DNA of 64,000 nt from Apiospora phragmitis. Taxonomy: Eukaryota > Ascomycota > Sordariomycetes > Amphisphaeriales > Apiosporaceae. A program made the translations under genes and the position numbers. Of the stretch, positions 1 to 11,141 are shown piece by piece. Every line of letters begins with the position of its first letter. The stretch's first letter is position 1. The DNA lies in NCBI GenBank assembly GCA_038363925.1, contig JAQQWL010000002.1, positions 4,092,001 to 4,156,000 on the forward strand. Direction: 5' to 3'. A model generated the notes under the pieces. That model saw only the letters and a program-made list of their open reading frames with translations. It had not been told where the DNA came from and ran no database searches.

Positions 1-2196
1 AGCAGGAGCAATGGTCCAGTCGAAGCTGAGAAGTGTAGCAGCAGGTAGGCAGACTACTATTACTATTCTTCTTATTTTGCCGTTCACATGAAATGGTATG
101 GTCCCCATTCCCCTGCGCCTGCTAGTTTGTAAGCCGGCCCACAGCTTCCCGGTGGAAAGTCTTGCCAGAGATGCCCACCTGTAGTGGATGCTCAGCTTTT
201 CCATATTGCGTATGGGGGGCCATTGGGGGGGCCCATCTGGGCAGATTGGGGATGGTATAGTGGTCCAGTGGTGGTCCAGTAGTCGTCCCTGGGCTTTGGT
301 TACTGCATGCTACAGTAATTAATACTTGCGGGTCGTTGGGAAAACCACCTTTGCTCTCTCTGGCCTGGCAGCCTGCAAGCTGGAGATAACAGATGGTTAC
401 CCGAGGCAGGAGCGTTCTGAGACTTGGTTGCCACCGCCAAAAAGTCCCTTTTATTTCCCATCGGTTTCCCAATTGGTCTTTTTTTCCCCCTCCCCTGCCT
501 CCGCTCAATGCTCGTCACGGCCAACGGCCAAGCGCGTGGCGTCCATGACCCCGACACCGTTCGGCGTTCGCGACTAAGCAGAAAGGCTTGTTCATCCGGT
601 CTGCAAGGATCTACCTAAAGACGATGCTTTGCAGCAAGTCCTTCCATCACTATGAAACGGGTTTTCGCGATTCGTTGCCAGGTTTCAATTCCGGCGACTA
701 TGATTCATGGCAATTGCTTACAGAGCTACACAGCATACCTGTGTAAACGCATGCAGATAATGTATGTTGCGCATTAGGCGCCACCCGATATGTAGCATGT
801 TTCTGCAGTGCAGACAGAGTAAGCATGACGAATCTCGGCTGCTCGTGTTGATTTGATATTGAAATTGGGTGTACTTGCATGCACGGGGATTGGCCTCGTC
901 AGGCTGGCTTAATTCTCCTTTCAGTGGAGGGAGCGCAACCTGATGCCGCATGCGGGCTCGACGGTGCCGCCCAAAGATCTCGGAAGCAGGGGTGGTGAGG
1001 ACGTGAGCTGAAGTCTCTGAGAGTTCGTCCGCTCAGACATCCTGAGACCCGTTCGTCCAATTTCGAACAGACGGTAACCTTCCAGAAACAGCTACGAGTC
1101 GTGTAATCTGATTCGATACCAGGCTTGCAAGCATTGCTCCGCGGCCCAGTGGCGGGGCGTGTTGCGACACAAAAAAAAAACAGTACGCCGGTCGGGCTAA
1201 GAAGCGAGTTTTTATCTCCGTCTGCTATTGATGAGCAGGATCCACTCTCTGAGTATCAGACCCTCTTCCTTCCTTCTCGTACTTGTCGTGGTAAAGCGGT
1301 AAAGGGAAGGAGTGTCGGTCAACTTGCGAATAGTAAGTAACACATCAATAATAGCTTCAACTAGGCGGCCATCATCGGCTAGGGACGGGTCCGCGGGTCC
1401 CAACCCGAGCCACTCGGATATATGTCAATATGGTCACATAATTCGAATGTTGATCAGTCAAGTTCCTTCGGCAGGACAGGCATATATTTCGCCCCACAAG
1501 AAGTAAGACAAGGGATTTCGTCATCTTTACATGCACATGCATACTTGTTATAATTACGTTGAAAGAGGATATCGAAGCAGTCAACATTCATGTTGATGAA
1601 AGGGCAGGGAAAAGTCCTTCCGCAGCTCACTGACCCGGACCAGATCTTCCCACTTCCCCTTTCTTTTTCACCCAGACAGGACCGTGGCGCGGCACTAACG
1701 CCTGACAGATCGAGACAGAAATCTAGATAGGCAGCTTCAGCGCTAGAAGCTGCCTAGCGTCCTGGACAGTAGCAAGCATACACAACTCGAAGACATGCAA
1801 CTTACGAAACCTTACATTCTTATGCCGCATCCCGATCGGATGGATATATTACTGTACGTAGTCTCGGATTTCTGATTTAAGCTTAACCCTATCTACTGCG
1901 GAACTTCCCAGAGATATATAACAAACTTGTATTATGCAGTGAAAAGTACATCTATTGTCTTGATTACTAGGTATAGTGCCTATTTTGGAGAAAACCAGAA
2001 GCATGACTGTGCAGGACATATGTTCAAGGCTGGATATGCAGAACGTATAGTTGTAGATGGTGATTCAAGTCTCGTAGCCTTACAAGCAACATTATTATCA
2101 TCGTTTGCTCTTGACACGCTGATATCCAAAATACGTCTATAAGGTCTGATCTCGACCAACGGTAAATGACATCTTTCTTCTTCTCCTTCCTCTTCT
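1..2196. other. intergenic, no gene recognised
   Basis: No reading frame here has conserved motifs, and the short frames present overlap each other on both strands without splice logic. The right end probably contains the 3' untranslated region of the transporter gene that ends at 2197. I see no RNA gene or mobile element. Confidence 0.5.
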
Positions 2197-4013
2197 CTAC
2201 CTGCCGCCCGCCCTGGCTCTACTACTCCCACCACGCCCAACCCCCCAGTCGTTCTCCAGCAACCCCGTCGCCTCCTCCAGACTCAGCCCCGTCGTCTCGG
2301 GGTAGATGCGCCAGACGGCGCCCCAGCCGCCGACGCACACGGCCGCGTACAGCACAAACGTCCAGGTGGGCGTGAGCGCGTCCATGAGGGGCAGGAACGT
2401 GAGGCCGACGACGAAGTTGGCCGACCAGTTGGTCGCCGTCGACAGGCCGCTGCCGAGCGCCCGCACGCCCAGCGGGAACAGTTCGCTCTGCATCCAGGGC
2501 ACGTTGCCGAGCCCCAGCGCGTAGGCGGCGACGAAGACGATCATGCTGGTCAGGATGGTGACGGCGGCGGCGGCGGCGCTCTCGCCGGACTCGGGGATGC
2601 CGCCGAGGCCGTCGTTCGGCAACTTGATGAACCAGAAGCCGCCGGCAGACAGGAGTAGGCCCAGCACCATGAACGGGATGGAGTACAGCAGGATTCGGCG
2701 GCGGCCAATACGATCGATGAGCAGCAATGCCGCAACTGTGAACACAAAGTTGGAGACTGCCACACTCAAGGAGGTGAGCGTTGGTATAGAAAAGCCCAGG
2801 AGTGTAAATATTGTAGCCGAGAAGTACATCAACGAATTCTGAATGTGGGTTTCCTTTTCGTTAGAGCGGCTCCTGCAAGCAAAAGTCGAGTCGTGCAAAG
2901 ATTAGACGGGAGGTTTGACTTACAAATCCGCACAGCTGTTGCAGCCCCTGGAGAAGACAAGCGATGGTCAAAGCCCGCCGGTTCTTCGGGACCGTGACCA
3001 GTTCCCGCCAGCCCTCCGTCCAAGCGCGAACTCCCTTGGCGCCCCTGAGAACGCCGCCCTCTTCCTCCTCCTCCCGCACCTCGCGCCTTATATCCTGCAA
3101 GACCCGCTCGGCGGCCGCCCCAGCCGCCCCAATCCCCGACCCTCCCAGCGTCTTGCCGATGACCCGCCGCGCCGCCGCAACCCGGCCGGCCCGGACGAGC
3201 CAGCGCGGCGTCTCGGGCATGCCCAGCAGCAGCGCAGCCTGCAACACGGCCGGCAGCGTGCCGAGCCCGACCAAGTAGCGCCAGCCCTGCTCGTGACCCG
3301 CGAAGGCCCAGCCCACGACATAAGCGACGACCTGCCCGAGCGTGATGGCGAGCACGTTGAGCGTGACCAGCATGCCGCGGTGGGCTGCGGGCGCCAGCTC
3401 GGCGATGTACAGCGGCGTGACGAAGCTGGCGGCGCCCACGGCCGCGCCCACGACGGACCGGCCGAACACCATCTGGCCGACGGTGCCCGCGTACGCCTGG
3501 CCCAGCGCGCCCGCCGCGAAGAGCACATCCGCCAGCAGGATCACGGGCCGCCGGCCGATGCGGTCGGCGAGGACGGACGAGAGCGGGGAGGCGACGAGGG
3601 CGAGGAGCGACGTGCACGACGTCACGATGGATTTGTCGGCGAGGGTCAGTTCGCGGCCGGACAGGGACGTGCCGAGGGATACGAGGGTCGCGGAGATGAC
3701 GCCGGTGTCGTCTGTGTATCGCGAGCAAGATCGAGAGTCAGTAACGTGAGCCACTTATAAGTGCTGGGAGGAAAGGAGCGAAGATGGGGGGAAAGGGAGA
3801 AAACTAACAGCCAAACAGCAGCCCGCTGATGCCCGCCGAAATAGCCAATAGCCACATGAATAACCCGATCTTCCGGTCCCCATCGCCTCGAGGCTCTCCG
3901 TCCTGCGTGGATCTGTCGGCGTAGCTGTCATCCTGGTGCTGCGGTCCGTCGTTGTCGGGCCCATCAGCATCTCCTCGGTGCGCTATCAGGGGCGCCTCGG
4001 CCGAGGTTGCCAT
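2197..4013 (-). CDS. MFS sugar transporter, myo-inositol (ITR-like) type
   Basis: Predicted plasma-membrane, 12-helix major facilitator of the sugar-porter family. Three exons (3809-4013, 2924-3711, 2197-2838) are joined by introns 3712-3808 and 2839-2923, giving 544 residues. The joins restore the family motifs G-Y-D-T-G-V in helix 1 and L-C-G-F-N-S-L-M-Y in helix 7. Also visible are D-R-I-G-R-R-P in the loop after helix 2, P-E-T-P-R-W-L before the central cytoplasmic loop, a second D-R-I-G-R-R, and the tail W-R-I-Y-P-E-T-T-G-L-S-L-E-E. The segment W-M-Q-S-E-L-F-P with T-N-W and the N-S-L-M-Y join are typical of fungal inositol transporters rather than hexose carriers, so proton-coupled myo-inositol uptake is the best inference; the substrate is not proven. 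The first 45 residues are hydrophilic and acidic. GC content is high in the coding part. Confidence 0.88.
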
Positions 4014-4708
4014 ACTCTTCTGGATTCAGGAGGGAAACGACTGGTGGCAACCTAACCCTTCATATGTGCAATTGAGGGCAGAAAAAACAACACGCTACAA
4101 TGAAAGACAGCGACAGTTATAGAAAAGCAATCATCCCCCCGTGATGCCGAGTATTGTATGTCGGACTCGCGGCTGACCGGAACCGTGACGCACTAAAGTC
4201 AAGTTTATGCAGGGTGCAAAGCTAAAGGTGGGATGACCCCGGGGGTATGGCCCGTGCATCTGATTGGTTACTCAGCCGTTATCTGATCCGAGACTCATCC
4301 ATCCCCTTCGCAACGAATATAGCTGGGGCATGTGTAGATACTACCCGGTTCTCGGCATGTCAGAGCTTTTTGGAATCCCGTCTTTCATTTCTGGTGTGTC
4401 GCTTGTAAGGTCCCAAGCCACTACAAGCAGTCCGAAGCCTGTGATGGGACAACTGGATTGCCTACACAACAACTTACAACGATGAAGATTCCCAACTGTA
4501 TGTATATATGTAAGTCATGCATTGTGTATTGAACGCGCCCGTGGCGTTTGATATATCCACGCAAGAAACTATAGGGTATTGGTAATCACCACCGGCTGAA
4601 AACAAAAAAGACTATATGTACATTGAAACAAGCAAGATCTCCCTCCAGTCTCCTCCTCCCCCTCTATATAATCATATAATATAAAAATAGTAAGAAATAT
4701 GTACCTTT
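4014..4708. other. intergenic: transporter 5' side and RGS gene 3' side
   Basis: Both flanking genes are on the minus strand, so this stretch holds the upstream region of the transporter and the 3' end of the RGS gene. No further coding signal or convincing promoter box was seen. Confidence 0.5.
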
Positions 4709-6203
4709 TTAGAAAAGCCCAACCACCGGCGCACTGACAGCCCCCGCCGTCAACGCGAGCGAGAGGAAGCCGCTCCAGAGCACGGCCCGGCGCACGACGC
4801 GGTCCTGCATGGCCCGGACGTGCTTGTTCTGTGTCGTGATGGAGACCTCGAAGATCTTGCGCCACGTCGACTTCTGCTGGTATGCCTCGACCCACGGCTC
4901 CGAGTCGAACGCGTCGTTGGCCGAGCCGAGGCTCTGCAGGCTGGGCTGGCGCAGCGGGTCGATGCTGGCCACCCCCGTGGTGCTTGACGACGATGAACTA
5001 CGTGAGGAAGTGGGCCTCTTCTCATCATGTCCATGTTTCGTGTCCGCTAGCGCCTTGTCGGGAGACGAGGTGAAGTCCTCGTCGGCGAACTGCTCCCACG
5101 GCCGCAGGTTCCGCTTGTAGTTCCAGTGCAGAATAACGCAGATGCCGTGCCGCGACGCGAGGAAGAAGAGGAAGCCCATGAACCAGAAGAGTGACGGTAT
5201 CAGCCGCAGAAATCGGCTGAGGCTCGACAGGATCAGGGCGGCGTTCAGGCCGAGGCCGAAAAGGATGAGCACTGCCGCCAGCCACCGGGCGAACACGACG
5301 CGGGGCCGGCTGCTGTTGGAGATGCTCCACTTGACGAAGTTGGGGTGGCATTGTCCTTTGAGGAGAGTCTCGGCCGCTGTAAAGGTAGGTAGAAGGGCAG
5401 ACGGATGCGTGGTTTGCTCTACCGCCTGGATGCAAGCAATCCGATCCGTGTGAGTCAAGTTCAACTGCCTCGGTCCACTAGTCGAGATATAATGGCCAAC
5501 AATCCGTGTCATTTCTTCGCGAAAAGGCTGGACGGAGACTATGTGAGATCAGTCAGTCAGTGCAAGGAGGTGAGGGTTTTCTCTCGGTCAACTGACAAGG
5601 CCGGCCTTCGCGCTGTGCTTTGGCAATCTGATGTTCGTCCGAAAAAGCCGATTTAGGCCAGGAGAAATTCTTAGTTGATGTAGCGCTGCTTGAAGACTTG
5701 ATACTGTTCCCATCCTGCCGGGGATTTTTCTCCAGGATATCGAGGATGTGAGTAATTCTGCCGGCGTTCTCGTTGGCGCTGTTCGCCCTCGGACGCGCCG
5801 AGCCCGGCCGGGTAATGATGTTGTTCGGATCCCACACGGGCGAGGAATCCTTTTGTTCCTGTGGCAAAAGACTCCATCGCTCAACGTAGTCGCAATACCA
5901 GAGAAAGAACTGGAGACACTCGGCATCGTACTCGATGTACATCAAATAGTCCATGAAGTCGTTGAGGGAACATGGCTAAATCAGGGCTTAGTATCCGTAT
6001 ACAACATACAACTTGCTGTACGGATTGATGGCTTGTCTTACCGGAAGCGTTCGTTTCCTCACAATTTCTTCAAACGACAGACTTTCTGGTATATGGGACT
6101 TGCACGTTTCCGCCCTCTCCAAGCAGTCGGCGTAGTCCGCGTCCGTCAAGGCCGCCTTGTCACGCCTCAGATAGTCCGGGCGTCGGTAGAAGAGGAGAGG
6201 CAT
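4709..6203 (-). CDS. RGS-domain membrane protein, RgsA/Rgs2-like
   Basis: Regulator of G-protein signalling, expected to speed GTP hydrolysis by a G-alpha subunit. Three exons (6042-6203, 5597-5975, 4709-5538) with introns 5976-6041 and 5539-5596 give 456 residues in a continuous frame. Exon 1 starts with M-P-L-L-F-Y-R-R-P-D-Y and the RGS fold begins at I-P-E-S-L-S-F; the first join gives T-L-P-P-C-S-L-N-D-F, followed by L-Q-F-F-L-W-Y in helix 4. After the RGS core come H-P-N-F-V-K-W and, from about residue 275, two hydrophobic helices, a hydrophilic Ser-rich loop and a last hydrophobic helix at the C-terminus. RGS followed by membrane segments matches the family of Aspergillus RgsA and Magnaporthe Rgs2, from knowledge of those families; it is longer than RgsA (about 360 residues). 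A Rax1-type protein is the less likely alternative. Donor of intron 2 is GTCAGT. Confidence 0.82.
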
Positions 6204-7981
6204 CAGGTGGTGGTGGGCTGTACTCTGCCAGTCATTTGCAGTCTAGTTAAATGGTACTTCTATTATCATTGTTCGGCCAGACCTGTTGGAGACATAATAC
6301 AGTCGGCTACCGGGCGCGGTGTCGTCTAAATAAGTCGAGTACTGTATGTCCACAAGAAAGGTCAATACTCGGGTGCAATATCGTGCTAATCGATGGACTG
6401 CCACAACTAGGGTCCATCGGCTTCGACAAATGCATACGACGTAGTCCCTGTTCTGATAAGGGGTCCCCGTCCTTGGCCTGGCTGACGCACACGAGGCACA
6501 TGAGAGGAGCTCTTGCCTTGCGGAACGTGCAGACCCAGCATGGTGGAACCAAGCCGGCAATTATCAGAGGAAGTTTTGTTGTCTCATCCAGATCAAGAAA
6601 GTTTGGTAGCTGGAACATGTCCCAAGACTTTCTAGGTTGGCGTGCGATGCGTCTGATCTTGAGTGCAGGTTGAGCCGCAGGGAACAAGCATTATTGTGTC
6701 GCACATTCCAGCCGTGGAGCAATGTATTCGCGGCATGATCTGTAATAGTGGTGGTTTCTCGCCGTTTACGACGGAATCCTTGAATACTGGGGGTGATGGG
6801 GATGCGCCAGAGCAAAGATCGACTCTTGAAATACTCAGGCGATCATACAAGCTGAGCCACAACCGGAGCTTCCCTAGTTGGTTGGGGATTGTGTCAACAG
6901 CAAGTCAAGGCCAACTGGTGTCTCATGGATTAACCTAGCACGCACCAAGCCGGGCCAAGCTGGAATTCTGTAACATGCTACTCCGTACTTGGTCAGCATC
7001 TAGAAGCCCAGTGGAAGCTCCGTTGTCCCGAGTTTGACGTTGTTTGAACGCGCAGCCTTATCAATAAACACAGCTGATCTCGATACGAATACTACAAGCA
7101 CAGCCATGTCGAGACCATCTTCTAGTGGCATAGGTGAATATTAAGTCTGTACAGTATTGACAATAGTAAGTGTGCATCCACTCCACTACTCCCTTGGTCT
7201 GCGGGCCGAAGACGACGTGATGCGACGTAGTGTAGCGGCAAGTTCTCGCGCAAGAGCCGGGATTGTCGATGTATTCGAATCAGACATCAGCCGAACCCAT
7301 AGCAAAGCTACTGTACTGTAAGCACTTCACACTCTGGCTTTCTGGTTTGGCTCTGCACGCCATCCACCATCTGATAGGTATGCCCAGCGATCTTCCATGA
7401 GTTGGAGGTCGCATTGAATACCGACTCCGTGACCCACTTCCCGCTTGAGATCTGAGACGGCTCAGCTGGAGACGAGGCGGTCGGCCACCTCCTCGTGGAC
7501 ACCTGGGCGTTTATGTACTGTTTGGTTTCCAGCCAGTCAGTCGCATCTTTAGATCATAAGATTCCATTACATATATCACAAGCCATAACGGCCAGCAACC
7601 TTCCTTCAGCCGGGATACCAAGCCGTCGTGTCTAGAGCTCCAAGGTGTTTGGGAGACGTGCTCAGGTGCTCAAAAGCTTTCTGCATAATGCCGGGGAAGA
7701 GATCTGTTTCTTCTTTTCCGTGGAGATAACCTAGGTTACACCATGTTTTTTTTTCGTATGTTTCGAGGTGCAGGGAAGGATCAGCATGATGCCTGCATGG
7801 ATGTGTCGGTTTTCTGATACCGTCTACCAGGCTTGGCACGACATCCCCTCATTTTTGCATCGTAGCAAGATCTTACTACCCTCACACGCTTCGCTGTATG
7901 TTCCGACTCTCACGAGAGCCATATGCGAGTCAAGACCAGGCTCGCGTGGCTGACCCCTCGTGCCGTGGTGTCAGGCCCGTA
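6204..7981. other. intergenic, possible coding remnants
   Basis: The RGS gene promoter should lie at the left. Two minus-strand stretches stay open (6307-6687 and 7308-7502). The second ends with a peptide faintly like the tail of NTF2/SnoaL-like proteins (G-K-W ... W-K-I-A-G), but I cannot connect it to other exons. I make no gene call. Confidence 0.35.
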
Positions 7982-8920
7982 TTAGCCAAGGAATAACCGC
8001 CGGATCAAGACGAAGACTGCGACGAACGTCAAGATGTGGGCAATCTGAGGCTTCGTGGTACAAAATAGTGGATGTAATGTTGCTCTGCTGCTACTGCCAC
8101 TGCTCGCACTATTACCATTCGAAGCGACCTCTCCGAATTTGTAAGTAGTAGCATTGGGAGTGGCCGTGGCTACCGCCGTGTCTTCCGGCAACAGCCCGCT
8201 CTGCGTCCCCGAAGGGACGTCGTACATCAGACAGCCATAGAGCGAACAATCCGTTTGATTGGGGCAACAGCCCCCGCCTTGATCCAAGCTGCATTGGGTC
8301 AGACCCGACGCGCATACAACCGGCTTGGTTGGCCCCGTATCGCAAGCTGTCGTCGAGTTATCACAGCAGTATATACCCGAAGAGCTGAAATCCGTTCTAT
8401 AACAAAACATGGGATTCGAGCAACATATATCCTATTGGGCAAGCCATCATTAGAGGTTTGTCCAGTAAGAGACGCAGGAGGGTACAAGATCGGAATCTGT
8501 ACTCACTAGTATATCGAAGCTCTGGCACCCACGCAGCTTGTCGTCGCACATGGTTATATCCGCAGGGTTCTGAGAAGTTGCGAAAGCCTTCACCTTCTGA
8601 TCATCAACAACATCGTACTTGATAGAGTCGTTCAAGGCAACAACGGCGGCCGGGTCGTGCGTCTCCTTAGCCCTTTCCTTATCCTTTGCCGTGCTGGCCA
8701 TATCGTAGCCCCTCACCATGTACTGAGTCGTGGACACGATGCCCATGATCATGACCCCAGCGACAACCACCACGAGGCAGCCGAGCAGCGGCCGTCGCAG
8801 CTGGGGTCGATCTTCGAAGACAGAATAGAAGCGATGCCGGTCCAACTAGGACCTGTCGATATTCCAGACCTTGCGATTGTGGGAGGCGCATCGAACATCA
8901 TCGGGCTTCTTTTCTGGCAT
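7982..8920 (-). CDS. small Cys-rich membrane/secreted protein, unknown function
   Basis: Not recognised. Best model: exons 8870-8920, 8507-8800 and 7982-8431, introns 8801-8869 and 8432-8506, 264 residues, all phases consistent. A short N-terminal tail (M-P-E-K-K-P-D-D) is followed by one strong hydrophobic helix, then a linker with a T-K-D-K-E-R-A-K stretch. From about residue 95 comes a Cys-rich domain containing C-D-D-K-L-R-G-C, D-I-C-C-S-N-P-M-F-C and several C-C pairs up to about residue 185. A Ser/Gly/Ala-rich spacer leads to a hydrophobic C-terminus ending in R-R-L-F-L-G, which could be a GPI signal or a second membrane anchor. The second intron join (D-I-L-D-I-C-C) is firm; the first exon and its GTCTGG donor are tentative. 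The double-Cys pattern suggests disulphide bonds and an extracellular location. Confidence 0.6.
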
Positions 8921-9672
8921 GTCGAGTCGGTGAACAGGCTAACACAGTGTATGTACGATTGTGTAGTAAAATTCGGCGAATGTGTTTATGAGGATAAATT
9001 GGCTTGTACAGAGACTGTCGTAGGCGTCAAGACCAGGTCGTGGAGTAAGGTTGACGAATATCTAGGTGGTAGGAAACTTAGGAATAGGGTAGAATATATC
9101 ATATATTGAAGTTTCAAGCAAGGAAAATCCAATAGACAGCGGTGGTATTGAAATTGCCCGGCTTGTTCTGATTGCAAGGCAACCGTGGTTTGGGGAAGTC
9201 GCGTTAAGGGCTCCTTCTTACACATATTTGACAAGCGAGCCTTCCCAAAATTGCTCATACGAGACTGACAGTTTGCATAGGGCGAGGTTCTCTATTATGG
9301 TACTCTATCATCGATATTGTTATCAAGAGGAGCAAAGCAGTCGCAAGGCATAGAACTTTCTATGATGCGCCAAAGGTTCACTATAGCAAGGCTTCGTCGC
9401 CGAATAAGATGATCACCTTGCAAATGCCGTGGACAATGCACATTAAATATAGTCATATACTAACTACATGTTCTTTTTCGTAACCATGTCTCCAGCGCCA
9501 ACGGGTAGGGGGCGAAGGGTGGTGCCGTCATCTTTTCAGTAAAACGCCAGCCACGCAATTCGAGCGTGGGGTATCAAGGTAAGAGAGGGAGAAGAGAAGA
9601 AGTGAGCCCAGCAGCACAACAAGCTTCTAGCCCGGTGTGGCCCGACTTGTAGTTCCAGGTCTTTCAAGCGGC
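8921..9672. other. intergenic, no gene recognised
   Basis: Contains the upstream side of the Cys-rich protein gene and the 3' side of the GH72 gene. No supported coding frame. Confidence 0.5.
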
Positions 9673-11141
9673 TCAGAGCCAGAAGGTGAAAATCACCATT
9701 ACACCAGCAAGACCTGCTGCCATTCCCGCGATTTCATTGGAACCCGAGACAGCGTTCTTTTTGGTGTCCGTGGGCTGCGCTGCGTCCGGACTACCGGTGG
9801 CGGACGGGACCTTGGAGTAGGAACTCCCCGTCAAGGTGGCACCGAGGGTGGGCACCGCGACGTTGCCGTCCACGAGCCAGCCGCCGGAAGTAGCCTTGGG
9901 GCATTCGCGAGTCGACACACTCTTGGCATCGTACTCAGACCTGGCGACACCTGTAGGGGTGATGGCCTTCCACTGCGACTTCAGGTTATCGAAGTCAGGC
10001 GACACAGGAGTCGGCTTTCCCTTCACGGTGAATCCGCCCTCGATGTTGGCACCGGTAACGGTGGGGTCGACCTTGGGGCCGTACGAGATCAGTCCATAGT
10101 TGTTGGCCTCATGGATCCATTCGTAGATGATGGCACCTGACCAGCTCTTGACCATATCTGGCCCGAAGATCGCAGCTTGATCGTCAAAGAGGCGGGGGCC
10201 GGGGACGTTACACCCAGTCTCGGAAAAGAAGATGGGGACAGGGAAGTCGCTTGCATTGACCTGGAGAGCGGCATACCCAGAGGTCTGGTAGTTCGCCGGA
10301 TCACACCACTCGTACGAGTTCAAGCCAAAGAAATCGACATTATCCGCCGCGTTGCCTCCGCAAGTAAGGTATTCCTGGAGCATAGGCCGCAGCTCGGCAA
10401 TATCGGCTGCGGAATAGCCAATCGGAATGTTGCGGTAGCCCTTGGCATCTCGGTAGGCCTTGGTGTCTCGAGCCGCAGCCTTGATGAAGGGAGCAGCGAG
10501 GGATTGATTGGCCTTTGCAATGATCTCATTCCCAACGTAGAGACCCAGCAAGTTGTCGTACTGGTGGAACGCGTCCATAACACGAGTGTACGCATCCAGC
10601 TGAGTCTTGTTCCAAAAGGTGTTTTCCTACATCATCATTGTTAGACGCATGCCGAGCCAATGAAGAAGAGAGAGCAACCTACAGGCAAGATATAGGAGTT
10701 GAAGGTATCCATGTCAATCATGGCGTAGACACCGGCGTCAGCAAAAGCAGACATGCAGCCATCGTGGTCAGCGTCGGGGTCGACATGGTAAACGCGAATC
10801 GTGTTGGCGCCGAGCGTCTTCATCAGGGTAGCATCTTGTTGGCACTGCTCCGTATCGATCAATGGGTCGGCTATAAGTGGGAATAAGGGTTAGAGTTTCT
10901 TTCGGGCATCTGCCAAGAAGGCTTGCAAGAAAGACTAACCTGGGGTCAGCTGATATGCGATTCCTATGAACCAGGTTAGCCACGCCTTGTTTCGATATCG
11001 TGTGGAATGCTTACCCTTCATGAAGAATTGCTTCCCGTTCTTGTCGAAGAACTTGCTGCCATACGCTTCGATGGTGGGGAGGTTTGCACCGACGGCTGCG
11101 CTACTCAGAGCGGCTGCGGCTGCCAGAACGGAAGCGCGCAT
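9673..11141 (-). CDS. GPI-anchored 1,3-beta-glucanosyltransferase, GH72 (GEL/GAS)
   Basis: Cell-wall enzyme that cuts and re-joins 1,3-beta-glucan chains, acting at the outer plasma membrane. Four exons (11015-11141, 10940-10963, 10683-10870, 9673-10626) with introns 10964-11014, 10871-10939 and 10627-10682 give 430 residues. Exon 2 is only 24 bases. An Ala-rich signal peptide (M-R-A-S-V-L-A-A-A-A-A) leads to I-E-A-Y-G-S-K-F-F. The acid/base Glu is in L-Y-V-G-N-E and the nucleophile Glu in F-F-S-E-T-G-C. Other family marks are T-I-R-V-Y-H-V-D-P and F-F-G-L-N-S-Y-E-W-C. The catalytic domain is followed by a Ser/Thr-rich stretch and a hydrophobic tail ending T-F-W-L, which fits a GPI signal. 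There is no Cys-box (CBM43/X8) domain, so it belongs to the shorter Gel1-type subgroup. The frame is unbroken. Confidence 0.94.

Noticed and set aside
2829..3760. Long open frames of about 280-300 codons in the other phases of the transporter gene
   Set aside because: Their composition is Arg/Pro/Ala-biased, as expected for shadows of GC-rich codons; the sense frame has clear transporter motifs.
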